Of a stretch of DNA of 64,000 nt, positions 1 through 11,710 are shown one piece after another. The notes beneath the pieces are model-generated. The model did not search any database. It was not told the origin of the DNA and worked only from the letters and a program-made list of their open reading frames with translations. Every line of letters begins with the position of its first letter. Position 1 is the stretch's first letter. The position numbers were made by a program, and so were the translations under genes. The stretch comes from Patiria miniata. Its lineage: Eukaryota; Echinodermata; Asteroidea; Valvatida; Asterinidae. The stretch lies in assembly GCF_015706575.1 (NCBI RefSeq), contig NW_024037065.1, forward strand, positions 3,782,001-3,846,000. Reading direction: 5' to 3'.

Positions 1-2302
1 GTTTGCAGGTAATCTTTTGGTTTTTACATTTCCTTGCTGGATTACTACTGTTTGTATTTTTTGTTGATCATAACCAGTCCTTCATTTTTAAGGAGCGCGA
101 TCGCGTAGGCGCTCCTACTGCGCTCCTCGACTGTCTCGAAGGAGTGCCAAAAATAACGCTCCTCAGAAATCCACAAGATGGCTCGTCAAACACGGCAAGT
201 TTAAAAATAAGAAGTGATAAAAACGCAAAGGATTATAAGTCTTAAGCTACACGTATTTTTCGTTGGTATAATGCCCAAACTCACGTTAATATGCCGCTGG
301 ACATCGCTAAAAATGAACGAACACCGAGCTCGTACGTACTGCAGAAGATCGTGTGTGTACAGCGGTTTTATACTGTGCGTGCACGAAAACTGCATGAAAG
401 CTGCATGAAAACACGTGGGCCCGTACAATACATACGAGCGAGTGCAGCAATGACTGGTTCCCGCTGCGCCGCGCACTAAGTCCCAATGAAGGCATGATGA
501 AAATGCGGTAACCAGTCAATGTGATAGTCGCGCGCGGTGCAATGCACTGCCTTACAGTGTTTTGCGTGCAGGCCGGACGGAATAGACATCGTAAAAATGC
601 CAAGAAAAGAACGAATGAGAAGGACGATCTTTGCAAGCTTATTCACAGAACTTGATCTCTCTCGTCCGTGTATGTATTTCCCGTGTTCATGAATTTATTT
701 TGAGGAAGTGTTACTGGTATGTGAAGTGAAACGATGCAGCGTGTTTCACCGAAATCCTATACTGTAAAACGAGTCTCATTGCCGGCCCACCACACACAGA
801 GCATCACAAACGCTCGTTCTAGTGCGAAGTTCAGACGTTGTTAGCCAGTTTCTCGTCGTGACTAGCATTGTGTTTATGGCATACTTGACCTGCATTTCCA
901 TTATTTTTAAGATTATCGACGGCAGATATTTTCGATAAAACTTAAGGCAAGTTTGTGTCATTTTGAGTCCGCGCACAAGACCGACGCCACATAAGTCTAA
1001 TAAAATCTCTCTCCCCTAACCAAAGAAAGGCCCCTCAAAAGTCCGACGACCCATAGGTCCGATGCCTCGTGGGTCCAACACCTCATAGCCTCGGGTCCGA
1101 CAATTAAATGTACATGTATGTACTTTTTTTCCGTCCATAATTCCGACGCCACATAAGTTTCATGCCCATTTTGTCCAACGGCAATCATGAATTAATACAA
1201 AACATTGCGTCAAATGTCAGAATGTCCCCTGCCAGTCGATCCAGGTGGGGGGGGGGGGCACCCACAAGGGTCTCTAAAATAAACATTTCCATACATATTT
1301 ATGAACAAAAAATGCACCCCCCCCCCTCAGCCATTGAAAGTATGGTACGAGCCCCCCCCCCCCCCCCCCCCCGTTATTTGCTTTTCAGAGGCCAAGTGTC
1401 CGGAGGAAAACATTAATTATTGAATGTGTGAAATGGGTGAACATGTACAAAATGTGGTTCACAATACATCTTTACAAATATACAAACTACATGTACCTCA
1501 AACATTGTCCATTTTAGGCAAGACATTTGACACAAATTCGGTCAGTTTTACCTCCATTAAAATGTTTGCAACTTGTATTTAAAACAGCCCCCAAAAAACA
1601 GCCCATCTGAAAATGAACTACATGTTTGTAGGCCTACATCTTTTCAATTTCAGACCCAAAGTAAAACCAAAATGTGTATTAAAAGTCAGATATTTTTTTT
1701 TGGTGGTTTTATGCATTAACAATTGAACGACACAATGTGGATGTGCACATCTGCATTCTCGTACAAGTGTGTTTAGCCTTCAATAGGGGAACCACCATTG
1801 TCCCTCTTTTGCTTGTACTCAGAAAGACTCCCCCCATTATGTTTGGTACACGAATCCAAATCTTTGGGAATTGGGAACCCTATTGTCCTCTAATGTTCAA
1901 CTTCCCCTACTGAAACGAACTGCACTACATGTTGTACATACATATGTACATGTACATATGCACATGCCTTAATTTTCACAGTGTTTTCATGCCTGAGCGC
2001 TTTTATTCACCATGAATGAGTGACAACCCCCCATGGTGAGGTGTGTTTGTAGAAGTGTTAAAGATTTTTAAGCCTCTGTTTGGGCAAAGGATTAAAAAAG
2101 ATAAGAGCGCTGGCCAGCTGACAGTTAGATCTACTGTTTTCTGTAAGGAGTCTCTAGCGGAGGAAATACGCAATGAGTTCATCACAAGTTTTAATCATTG
2201 GAAATGCGGGCCAAGGACCTTAAATGTAACAACATTTGTTTATTTTTTATCAATGTTCTCTTTGTTGTAAATTTACGAGGTTTGGCGGCCTGATATCAAC
2301 TT
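1..2302. other. Non-genic stretch with degenerate repeats and homopolymers
   Basis: I see no convincing gene here; the open frames are short and of low complexity. Between about 965 and 1170 a short degenerate repeat built on GTCCGAC...CCCATAGGTCCGA recurs several times. A run of 12 G lies at 1247-1258, 10 C at 1317-1326 and 21 C at 1352-1372, which are unstable tracts. The rest is AT-rich unique-looking sequence. Confidence 0.6.
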
Positions 2303-2768
2303 TAAGTTTTTCCGAAGGGTTTAGACTTAGGCGAGCCCTCAAATTAGAATCCCTCCCCGGACCGTTCGGGGTTGAGCCCGCCCAGTATGTTGAAGGGATT
2401 GGGACCTTGCATGGAACCGATCGGCCTGGATTAACTCCACCAGGCTTCTGCACCATGGCTCTGGCTCATCACAAAGGAACCAATTTGCGACGCGCTAATC
2501 CTCCAGTAGGCAACAATGACTGTGATGAGCTTCATAGAAGTTGCCGCTGGTAATCCCAGCAGGCCGAATAATCCTCCAACAATGGCCAGACTTCAATTTA
2601 TGTTGCCTATTGTGAAACCCTGAGTCACCAGTTTGGACCGATTGGGGCGTCACGCTTCAGTGACCGGGTGGCTTCTGGCTTCGTACCGATTGGGGTGAAA
2701 GAAATTAGCATACCGGACCCGGTACCCGAACGGTCTGTTATCTGATGGCTCGCCTTAACTACACAGGC

Positions 2769-2777
2769 TTATAAATA
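2769..2777 (+). promoter_or_regulatory. TATA-like box upstream of the Gypsy element
   Basis: TATAAATAC sits about 30 bp upstream of a GC-rich tract that contains the first copy of a 25-bp repeat, the usual spacing for a TATA box and start site. It could belong to the promoter of the Ty3/Gypsy element whose gag begins 1.7 kb downstream, or to an unrelated gene. No transcript evidence can be read from the sequence. Confidence 0.25.
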
Positions 2778-2802
2778 CCGCCCAAAAACGTGGGTTTTGG
2801 CA

Positions 2803-3508
2803 CCGCCTGCCCGACTCTTTACAGGTAATCGTGTCCTTTCTTTCACTCCCATTTTTGTAGCGTAAAATTCATTATTTTGTGGAAACTTTTGGGGTCAGAT
2901 GGCCTACTAACTTTACCGCAATTTATCATAGACTGGTTTAATAAGGATGGGGATGGCTTTTGTTGGATTGAAAATGTGGAATTTAGGTGAAGTTTGAGGT
3001 AGTGTAATGTTGGAACTTTAACGTTGATTTTTGACAATAGTGACATGTACGTGCGTTTTGACTGTGTAAAACATCACCTGGGTTAACGTGCAAGACTTAC
3101 GAAATGTATTGGATTGTGGGATTAGATTTGGATTTTATGTGACATCAGTAATTTAACTGTAACACCTTTACATGTTGGGATTAAGTGTAGTTACCCTTGA
3201 ACTTTAAATCGCTCGCTGTCAAGTTTAGTAGGCATGGTGGCCGTGTTGGATACTCGAGGAGGGTTTCTGTGTGTAGTGAGTGTGCGTGCGATCGTCGGTC
3301 AGCCAGCGCGCGGGGTTGACCTGTCTGCTTGTGTCCCTGACCCGTGTAGCCGGCGCTGCCTACATGCCTATTCAGTTACATGTATGTTGTTTTAAGTTAA
3401 GTGCGGCCCAAATTGGTTATTATTGTTTAATGTTTATTGTGTATGTTTATTGATAATGAATTGTGTGTAACAAAAGGAGCAGTCCGCCTGCCCGACTCTT
3501 TACAGGTA
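2803..3508 (+). repeat. 25-bp perfect direct repeat, 681 bp apart
   Basis: The 25 bases at 2803-2827 (CCGCCTGCCCGACT then CTTTACAGGTA) recur without change at 3484-3508. Both copies contain CTTTACAG followed by GTA, so the first could act as a splice donor context and the second as a polypyrimidine-AG acceptor. The 681-bp spacing is unusual for chance. Origin unknown: duplicated exon edge, recombination footprint or part of the Gypsy leader. Confidence 0.6.
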
Positions 3509-4463
3509 GCCCCAGTCTCGGGGCCTGACTACTACCACAACTACGTGCAGAATAAACCCTCTGAGGGAAGAGAAATAAGAACACTCGTGAACCTGCGTGC
3601 CTGGCCCCCTCCTTCCTCTCCCCCCCCCCCCTTACCACCGGCCCGGTTTTCCACAAGCGTAGTCGGCAGGATCGAGTTTTTACAGCAGCTGCGAGAGAAC
3701 AGGGAACAAGATCACCAGGAGAGGCTCTTACCCCCGTGGATGGTGTGGAAGGCTTTCTTGGAATTTCTACCAGTTGTATTATATATTCTTTAAGTCGTTA
3801 TTTAACTACATTTGTAATTCTATTTGGAAGTCCATTAACCCCAGTTTTTATATCAGAATAGAGACCCTGGTTGCTTGTTTTAGTAGTGTTATATACAAGA
3901 ATTGCCTGTTGCTTGCTGAGTGAGAGTTGAAATTGTTTAGCACCGCATATTGGACATAAGAATTTATTCATACCGTGATATTTTTTTTAATGTGCTTCCT
4001 GTTTTGTATTGAATAGAACATAGATTTGCCTAACATCACGCTTTGGACCTAAAAAAAAAATCAGAATTCATAACAGTGCATTTTATTTTTACTGTAAATG
4101 TTTGTTAGCTTGTAATCCTATACAGTCGGAAAGCAAGTTCAGTCATAAGAGAGAGTTTGTCCAAGGCTTTGTTACATCATTCCAATATTTCGGGAGTGTT
4201 TATAAGTCTTGCCACTGAATGTGTACCTATGGGGGTAGTGTACATTTGAAAAAACATTCTGAAATACCCCTAATTTAGTTTATCGATTTTTGGTTTATTG
4301 CATCTGGGGATATATTGTTTTACCCCAAGTGTATACCAGGATATAATTTGTGTGTCGTACATATTGATACCAGTGAGCAATATTTGATTGTTTCGAGTGT
4401 GTTCGCCATTTTTGCATATTTCGTACATTGAAATTGGTCTGAGGTATTTTAGGCAGATACCTG

Positions 4464-5909
4464 GTGGAGACTTATTTGCAGAAATACCGTTTACATTTCC
4501 TGTTTCACGAAGTTTTTGTCTTAATGCAAACTGCCCTTGCCGTAATCTTATACCTGTTCTGTATTCCCATTGAAACTGGCAATATGACACTTTACGTGAA
4601 AATTCAGGGGCCCACATCCATTCGTCAGTTTCCCTTGCAGGACGACGGAGATCCACTGATTCTTCCTGTCCCTCAGGCTCAGTACCCGACGGCAACAGGC
4701 CTCCTGTATTCTGAGGGTACAGACAAAGTGGTTGTTCCGGGCTCACAAGATGTCATTAAACCCCCAGCCGGAGGATGGTTGGAACGTACGTACTCCGTCC
4801 TGCTCCCTGAGCCGGTGCCCCCTAGCCCTGGGGATGCAGCGATGGTGGACGTTCAGCTACAATTGGCCAAGCTGCTCAAGAAACCACAGCAGCAGCTGGT
4901 AATGGCGCCGGAGAGGAAAATCTCTGTTTTAGATGGCAAAGCTAGCGAGATAGAGGACTTCATCAAGAGCATTGAATATGCCTTCGAGCGTTACGCCATC
5001 CCCCCATCTCAAAGGGGGCCGTTCTTGTTGGACTACCTCCGCGGAGGACCCAAGACTGAGGTAAAGGCTCTCCTAGCAGCAAAGACGCAGGCTGATGAAA
5101 TTCTCGGATTTCTTCGAGAGTCTTATAGCGACAAGCTACCCGTCGGGGAACTACAGCGCATGTTCCTTGAGCGACAGCAGAAGTATGGCGAATCCATCAG
5201 GGACTATGCGGTTGATCTCGAGAAGAGATTTATGCGCCTCACCCAGCGAGACCCCGAGCTGTACTCGGAGCCAGACACTACCTTGGCGGAGCAATTTGTG
5301 GAGGGCATCCGAGACACGTACCTTCGGAACTCCTGCAGAGATCAGCATGAGCGGGGTACGATGGGGAGTTTTAGGGAGATCAGGGAATACGCCATAAAGC
5401 GCGAAGGACAAGAGGAGGCGAGGCACAAGGTGTCTGGTTCTGATGGAGTTCACAGTGCATCTCTACAGATGGGGGGAAGTAGCGCCCCTCCAAACGAGTC
5501 CCTCCTAACTGCCCTCAACCACATGTCTGACCGAATTGTCGAAGCAGTGAAGCAGGTAGTCGGAGCCCCCCAGCCAGGTCCGGCCCCTTTGAGTACACCA
5601 TATCACCCGTCCTACGGAGGGGTAGGCCCGGCATGGTCGATGAATCGCAACCAATCGCCTCGCTCTGGTGTTTGTTACCGTTGTGGCATGCCGGGTCACT
5701 TTGTTCGGGAGTGCCGTATGGGAGGGCCACCTCCACCATCTTCCCGTCGGGCAGAACAGTACCGGGGCCCGCCGTTCCCATCAACGGGCCAGAGGCCAAC
5801 TGAGTACCCACCTGAGAATTACGGTCGTGGAGGCACAACCCAAGGGAACACATCCGCACCTTCAGGGCATCCAGCACCTCAGACTTTAAACGAGCAGCCT
5901 TTGCTGTAG
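4464..5909 (+). CDS. Gag-like protein of the Gypsy element, with zinc knuckle
   Basis: A 481-residue frame is open from 4464. The first 40 residues (hydrophobic, cysteine-poor) may be untranslated leader, and methionine at 4584 is a plausible alternative start. The middle (PPSQRGPFLLDYLRGG through the LYSEPDTTLAEQFVEGI region) looks like a retrotransposon capsid domain. Near the C-terminus the CCHC knuckle CYRCGMPGHFVREC (C-x2-C-x4-H-x4-C) would bind RNA. It is followed by a proline/glycine-rich tail. Gag would package the element RNA into particles. Pol begins 8 bases downstream in another phase. Confidence 0.85.
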   Translation: METYLQKYRLHFLFHEVFVLMQTALAVILYLFCIPIETGNMTLYVKIQGPTSIRQFPLQDDGDPLILPVPQAQYPTATGLLYSEGTDKVVVPGSQDVIKPPAGGWLERTYSVLLPEPVPPSPGDAAMVDVQLQLAKLLKKPQQQLVMAPERKISVLDGKASEIEDFIKSIEYAFERYAIPPSQRGPFLLDYLRGGPKTEVKALLAAKTQADEILGFLRESYSDKLPVGELQRMFLERQQKYGESIRDYAVDLEKRFMRLTQRDPELYSEPDTTLAEQFVEGIRDTYLRNSCRDQHERGTMGSFREIREYAIKREGQEEARHKVSGSDGVHSASLQMGGSSAPPNESLLTALNHMSDRIVEAVKQVVGAPQPGPAPLSTPYHPSYGGVGPAWSMNRNQSPRSGVCYRCGMPGHFVRECRMGGPPPPSSRRAEQYRGPPFPSTGQRPTEYPPENYGRGGTTQGNTSAPSGHPAPQTLNEQPLL

Positions 5910-5917
5910 AGAGGCAT

Positions 5918-8900
5918 ATGGCAGAGGTTGGTGTGACTGACTCATCTGCATCAGTAGACCGGCAATTTTTATCCAAAGCTGTTGGCGAGTGTTTCTCCGT
6001 TACTGTTAAGTTTGCCAAAGAGACGGTAACCTGTCTTCTAGATCCTGGATCCCAAGTGACGACCGTTGGGGAGAGATTCTTCCAAGAGTGCTTAAAGCCA
6101 AAGGGGTTCCAGCTTCAGGGGATCCCGTCAACATTTTCCCTTGTCTCAGCTAGCGGTGCATCCATACCATATGTGGGTTGCTTTGAGACAGACGTTTCAG
6201 CGTTGGGCCACGTAATGAAGTCACGGGTGGTGTTAGTCATCCAGGAACGGTGCTCCACCTTGAGGAACTGGAAGGCGGCAAATGTAAAGGGGATCCTAGG
6301 AATGAATGTCCTCCGCGATTGTTGGGAGTTCTTGGTCGGTGATCAAGGGTTGAAGCATGTGGAGAAGATAACCTGGCCTTCGGGACAGGCTTGGCAGAGA
6401 GCTCTTCAGATGGTGGGGGAGAAAATGGAATTTGGCAGAGCGACTGGAGAGGTTGGGAAGGCGTATATAGTAACATCAGAGCAATACATTGCAGTGTCTG
6501 CAAAGCAAGGAGTCACAGTAGAGTGTAAGGGGCTTCCTGGTCCTGGAGGGGGAGCATATGATGCGGTCCTGGAACCATCCAAGAGTGGGGACTTTCCGTA
6601 CGGTGTTGTCGTACCGCCGTGCCTCGTAAGGGTAGAGTCTGGGTCCTTCAATGTCGCTTTGTACAATGAGACTGAAGCAGACATGGCCATCCCAAAGTCG
6701 ACAGAGATCGGCACCCTGTACGTTGGATCTATAGTGGAGAGCCACGATGGCAACCAAACAACCATTGAACCCCCTGTTGCAGGACTGGCTGGGATCAGTG
6801 TAACACAAGGACCAGAGACTGGTGTGCCCCAGGTGGACGTTGGAGAAGGCCTTACTGCCGAGCAGGCATTGAGGGTGTCCACCTTGTTGGTCAAGCATCG
6901 AGACACGTTTTCTCACCATCCCCAGGACTTAGGATATAGAGATACTGTGATGCACCTCATTGATACAGGGTCCGCACACCCAATCCGCCAGCGACATCGA
7001 CCACTTCCCCCGTCACAATATCAAACAGTGTGGGACCATATCCGAGGCCTGTTGGAGGAGGGGATTGTTCGTGAGAGTGCAAGTCCATGGGCATCTCCGG
7101 TTGTTGTCCAGAAAAAGGACAAGAGCATTCGCTTGTGTGTAGACTACCGGCAGTTAAACAAGCTGACCCATCGTGACTCCTTCCCGCTTTCTCGAATTGA
7201 GGAGTCGCTTCAAGCGCTTGTCGGTGCAAGGTTTTTCAGTGTATTAGATCTGACGAGTGGTTACTATTAGGTGGCGGTGCACCCGGGGGACGTCGAGAAG
7301 ACAGCCTTCACCGTGCCCTTTGGGTTATACGAGTACACGAGGCTACCCTTTGGGCTCTCCAATGCACCTGCCACCTTCCAGCGTCTCATGCAGCGATGTC
7401 TTGGGGATCTGTCTTTTGACTCTGTGCTGATCTACTTGGATGATATCATCGTTTACTCGCCAGATTTCGAGACCCATATGGCTCACCTCGATAAGGTGTT
7501 CTCCAGGCTCCGTCAGCATGGGCTCCAACTCAAACCGGTAAAGTGCCATCTTCTGCAATCAGAAGTTCCATATTTGGGCCATAGAGTATCCAGCAGTGGA
7601 GTTGCAGTAAACCCGGACAAGATCAAGGTCGTTCAGGAGTGGCCGGAGCCAACCTCGGTGCGTGACCTTCGAGCCTTCCTGGGGTTTACAGGATTATTCC
7701 GGCGATTTGTTCGTGGATATGCCGCCATTGCTGCACCGTTGTTTCGATACCTAAAGGGCGTCCAAGGGAAGAGTCACAAGAAGGGCAGAGGGGAAAACAC
7801 ATGCATCACACTTGATGGCGACGGTCGTTTGCCTTTCACAAACTCATCAAATGGGCTCCTGTATAGACAGGTTACTTCTCCGTCCACTGGCGAGGTACAT
7901 CGCCAACTAGTACTTCCAAGGGCACTGCAAGCTGAAGCTCTGACTAAGTTCCATGATAAAGCAGGGCATTTTGGGCCTAAGCGGACTTACCATCTGCTTT
8001 GGTTGCATGTCTTCTGGCACAACATGAAGGGGGACATCAAAGAATGGTGTCACAAGTGCAAACACCCCAGTGCGTGTTGGTTGTAACGGATGTTTTTACT
8101 AAGTTCGTCTGGGCCATCCCAACCACGTAACAGAAGGCTTCCACTGTTGCACGAGCCCTAGTAAAGTACATCTTCCTTCCATTCGGCTGTCCCCTCAGGC
8201 TACATTCCGACTGCGGGCGGAATTTTGAATCTCGCATTGTCACCGAGCTATGCGGGATGTATGGGATCCATAAGGAGCACACTACCCCTTACCATCCCGC
8301 TGGCAACTGACAATGCGAGCGCTTCAATAGGACGATGCACAATATGTTGGCGGCGCTCCCAGGGGGGAAGAAAGCAAGATGGACAGACCACCTACAAACC
8401 TTGGTCTTTGCCTACAATGGTTCCGTGCATTCAACGACCGGAGTGGAGCCCTTTTTGATGTTTGGTCGAAACGCTAGGTTCCCACATAGCACAGTTTTAG
8501 GCGGGGAAGCTTCCAAGCGGGAGTGGAAAAGCTTGGGTTCCTACTTAAAAGACCACCAAAAGTCCCTCAAGGTTGCCCGTCAAGTCGCCTCCAAGAGGAC
8601 AGCAGAAGCAGCTATGACCAGGAAGGCACTCCAGGCTCGGAAAGTCTTCGAGAAGCCTCTGGAGGTTGGACGTTAAGTCCTGATACGAAGCCGAGGGCAC
8701 CAGGAGCGTTGCAAGATAAAGGATTACTGGGAGGAAGAACCCTACATGGTCGTCCGGCGGCCATACCAAGATGGACCGGTTTATGTAGTTCGGAATAGGT
8801 CGGGCAGAGAGAAGGTTCTCCACCGCCAAGACCTTAAACACTGCCCATTCCTTCCGGACGAGGTGCAACAGTCACCTGAGTCATCCTCGAGCGACTGTCG

Positions 8901-9093
8901 CAGTTCCTCTGATGATGATCCACCACGAGGCTATATCCTTCAGCGTCCGCCAGTCTATGACGCCATGGAGAGTGAAGACGCTGCGCCGGTGACAACACAT
9001 GACCAGGGCTCCCCTGTTACAGAGGAGCACTCGACTCGTCGATACCCAGTTCGTTCATCTAGAGGGAAGCCACCATGTCGTTTCTCCCCTTAG
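5918..9093 (+). pseudogene. Pol region of the Gypsy element: protease, RT, integrase
   Basis: Recognisable parts in order are an aspartic protease with LLDPGSQVTT in place of the usual DTGA-type active site; reverse transcriptase with KSIRLCVDYRQLN, FFSVLDLTSGYY and the catalytic YLDDIIVYS box; thumb region with LGFTGLFRRFV; integrase zinc-binding segment with paired His and CHKC; a remnant of the integrase core ending with the THLQTLVFAYN-like stretch; and a C-terminal tail with VVRRPYQDGPVYVV and acidic serine-rich sequence. RNase H is not recognisable. The region is broken in several places and cannot be functional as it stands. Confidence 0.85.
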
Positions 9094-9095
9094 CA

Positions 9096-9290
9096 TGTGC
9101 TCAGAGAATATGGTGTTGGAGTGGCTACTCTGGAGGACACTTGTTGGTGTTATGTTATTGTAACTTTTCTGTATTATTATTCCATCTATTACTCTAGAGT
9201 GTGCCCGAGGATTATGGTGTTCAGTAGTTAATCTGGAGGACACTTATTTGTGTTGTGTTATTCTAACCTTCCTAGTTCGTTGTTGAAAAT
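9096..9290 (+). repeat. Two-copy tandem repeat after the Gypsy pol end
   Basis: Two diverged copies of a unit of about 104 bp begin TGTGCTCAGAG (9096) and TGTGCCCGAGG (9200); both contain CTGGAGGACACTT and TGTTATTNTAAC. They start just after the pol frame ends and may be 3' untranslated sequence or the edge of a 3' LTR. No partner copy is visible upstream of gag. Confidence 0.6.
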
Positions 9291-9770
9291 GCTGTGAATT
9301 TTTTCAAAACAGTTCTCTCCCGACTCTATTTTGGGCGCTGTCAGGCCGCCGCCATCTTTGAACCGAGTCATAATGAATATGCATCATAGTTTATGACGTT
9401 TGTCGGGCGCGCGGCGCGGCTGGCCATACAAACACGAGGTCATGAACTAAATAATGCATATTCATTATCTTACCCAAGCACGCTCGCATAATGCATACAT
9501 TACAACGCGGCCGCCATTTTAAAATCGCATGGAGGACATTTTCAGGACGATATTTGTGGAAGATGATGGCTAAAAGTCGTCTTTTGGCCAGATAGATGAA
9601 AACATTGAGACCAAAAAACGTTTTTTTTCGAAAAAGTATGAGTTGCTCTACGACTAAGAACCTTAACTTTGGAAATTTGTGTCCTGGATGAAAAGATAAT
9701 CTCGATCAAAATCTGTAGCAAAATCGCTACATCGGCGGGGAAAAAAATTCAGTCTTTGTGGAAGCATTGA

Positions 9771-9819
9771 GCGTCTGGCCGTACTACAGAGCTTGCGATA
9801 GTACTGTACGGCCAGACGC
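9771..9819. repeat. Hairpin with 14-bp perfect arms
   Basis: GCGTCTGGCCGTAC at 9771-9784 and its reverse complement at 9806-9819 enclose 21 bases. It lies just outside the left end of the fold-back element that begins at 9831. Another inverted pair (ATAATGAATATGCAT, 9371-9385 and 9457-9471) lies upstream. Confidence 0.7.
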
Positions 9820-9830
9820 AGTCGGGCTAC

Positions 9831-10394
9831 GCTGGAGGCAAAACCTGTTCGTTAGAATGTGGTAGCAAGAGGCCCTAAAAAAATGGCATCTCAAAAATTG
9901 TTCATTTTCACCTCTTATATCCCACCCCAAAGTTCATTTACATTTACAAAGCCTAATGATCGACTTGAAACAAACCATCAAAAAAAAGTGAGAATTCTCG
10001 TTGTCTTGCTTTCCGCGACAACGCACCAGACGAAAATTGAACTCACTTGTGGCGCCTGAAAGCGGTGTGGTACCCACATACATCGCGCGCGCAGTTTTTT
10101 TTTGATTTCATCACGTGATGCATATATTTACATAATTAGCAAAACAAAATGGAAGACGGCCGTTGGAACTGGCGTATTTTTACGAACAAGCCACCGAAAT
10201 CGTCAAGATTTTTCACTTTTTTTGTGGTCTGTTTCAAGTCGATCATTAGGCTTCGTAAATGACTGCTGAATGTATGAGGTATGTAAATGAACTCTGGGGT
10301 GTGATATTAAAAGGTGAAAATGAACAATTTTTGAGAGGCCATTTTTTTAGGGTCTCTTGCTTCCACATTCTAACGAATAGGTTTTGCCTCCAGC
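9831..10394. mobile_element. 564-bp fold-back MITE with 5-bp target duplication
   Basis: The two ends are inverted repeats: GCTGGAGGCAAAACC at 9831 and GGTTTTGCCTCCAGC ending at 10394. Complementarity continues inward with small mismatches for well over 100 bp per arm. GCTAC stands directly outside both ends (9826-9830 and 10395-10399), a 5-bp target-site duplication. No transposase is inside, so it is non-autonomous. A 5-bp duplication is typical of Transib, but the terminal bases do not match its usual CAC start, so I leave the superfamily open. Confidence 0.8.
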
Positions 10395-10617
10395 GCTACA
10401 TGTGAATGAATATGAGCATGTCAGCTGGAGTTACTCAAGCTAGCCTAGGCCCTACATTTACAAACATGACAAAGTGAGCATAGGCTTAGCCTTAGGTTAA
10501 GGAAAGGCTTGGTTTTAGTTTTGTAGTTTGAGTAGGCCTAAATACCCAAATGTTGCCTAGTCCAGGTAGGCTAACTTGGAACCAACTTATCGCCTTTTTT
10601 ATCATTTGGACATGGTC

Positions 10618-11189
10618 TAATTAAGATGGTTGAACTGAAGTTTACTAACGATTCGAATGAAAAGGGAAATTTCCCGTTCAATTCCGAGAACTCCCCTCGC
10701 GATCATGAACATGTTAACTCGTGTTAGAAAAATGTTCTCATGCCCAGCATTTATTCAATGGCCCCTGTATCCGGATGCGAATCCGTTACTGAGCGCGGTG
10801 CATCAATTGTGATAATGAGTAGACTGGATCTCGTTTGTAAACAAGTGCAATTCGAACGTTGATAGGGAGTCGGGAACTAGCTTGAACTGGTTCTGCTCAT
10901 AAAAGCTGCCCTAGCTTCCAACTCCCTATCATGGTTTGAAATTCACTTGTGTTTACGAACGAGATGCAGTCTACTCATTATCATAATCGATGCATTGCGC
11001 TCGGTAATGGTATCGCACTCGGGATACAGGGACCATTGATAAACGCTGGGCACGAGAACATCACATTTTTCAAACGTGAGTTGGAAAATTAATGTGTTCA
11101 CGATCACGAGGGGAGCTCTTGGAAATGAACGGGAAATTTCACTTTTCATCCAGATCGTAAGTAAACTTCAGTACAACCATCTTTATTAT
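10618..11189. mobile_element. Fold-back element of about 570 bp
   Basis: The left arm (about 10618-10880) is the diverged reverse complement of the right arm (about 10915-11189). Matched landmarks are AAGATGGTTGAACTGAAGTTTAC against GTAAACTTCAGTACAACCATCTT at the ends, and GATAGGGAGTCGG against CAACTCCCTATC at the centre. No coding sequence is evident. The target duplication is unclear; a TA pair at the ends is possible but weak. The arms differ at many positions, suggesting some age. Confidence 0.7.
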
Positions 11190-11237
11190 CGATGTCTACT
11201 TGCACCTCAGGTGGCGTATCTAGGCCTTGTAAGTTGG

Positions 11238-11672
11238 AGGTTGTTTGAGGGTGAAATCTGATGTTTTTGTTGGACAATGTGGGGTTTTGGGTAAATGTGA
11301 GCGTTGTGTCGCTCAGTATATGCGGTTTATCTTGGACCCTACTATCGCCAGACCATGTCCGAATGTTTAAAAGGCGATAAGTTGCATCCAAGTTACTCAG
11401 ACTAAATGTTGCCTTAGTTCTGTGGCCATTTTGAGGGTGAAATTTAATGTTTTTTGTTGGGTGGTCAGTGGTTTTGCATTAAATACAAAGCGACCATATA
11501 CATGTAGGACTGGCTTGGACCCTATTTCCCACCAGACCATGTCCAGATGATAAAAAAGGCAAAAGTTTGGGTCCAAGTTTCTTTGACTAGCCTAATTGGA
11601 CCGTATTTTAGCCAGACTATGTCCAGATGTTCAAAAAGATGAAAAGTTGGGGCCAAGTACTTGGATTAGCCA
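11238..11672. repeat. Diverged tandem repeats around GACCATGTCC
   Basis: Blocks containing TTGAGGGTGAAAT, a GGACCCTA stretch, CCAGACCATGTCC and AAAAGTTGGGTCCAAGT occur at about 11238-11405 and 11430-11590, with a partial copy at 11600-11672. An inverted relative lies at about 10556-10617 directly outside the fold-back element, so the 10.5-11.7 kb segment is itself a larger inverted structure. Confidence 0.6.
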
Positions 11673-11710
11673 CCTAGGCACCTACCATTAGGCTAGGCCT
11701 ACATCCATTT

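Larger units (their letters stand above)
4464..9093 (+). mobile_element. Ty3/Gypsy retrotransposon relic (gag-pol)
   Basis: Coding parts occur in standard Ty3/Gypsy order: gag with a CCHC knuckle, aspartic protease, reverse transcriptase, zinc-binding integrase, integrase core remnant and a C-terminal tail. The element is broken in about four or five places. I could not find a matching LTR pair; the regions before 4464 and after 9093 show no obvious shared sequence, so the true ends are undefined. Loss of recognisable LTRs and several breaks suggest an old copy. The finer clade is not assigned. Confidence 0.9.

Noticed and set aside
1162-1416. Pro/Gly-rich 84-codon frame
   Set aside because: It arises from long C and G runs.
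2236-2553. 105-codon open frame upstream of the Gypsy element
   Set aside because: No family resemblance or splice context; probably chance in GC-richer sequence.
3484-9290. LTR pair for the Gypsy element
   Set aside because: I compared the stretch after 9093 with sequence before 4464 and saw no convincing match; the 25-bp repeat at 2803/3484 is not an LTR pair.
9859-10059. 66-codon frame inside the first fold-back element
   Set aside because: It lies across an inverted-repeat arm and has no similarity to a transposase.
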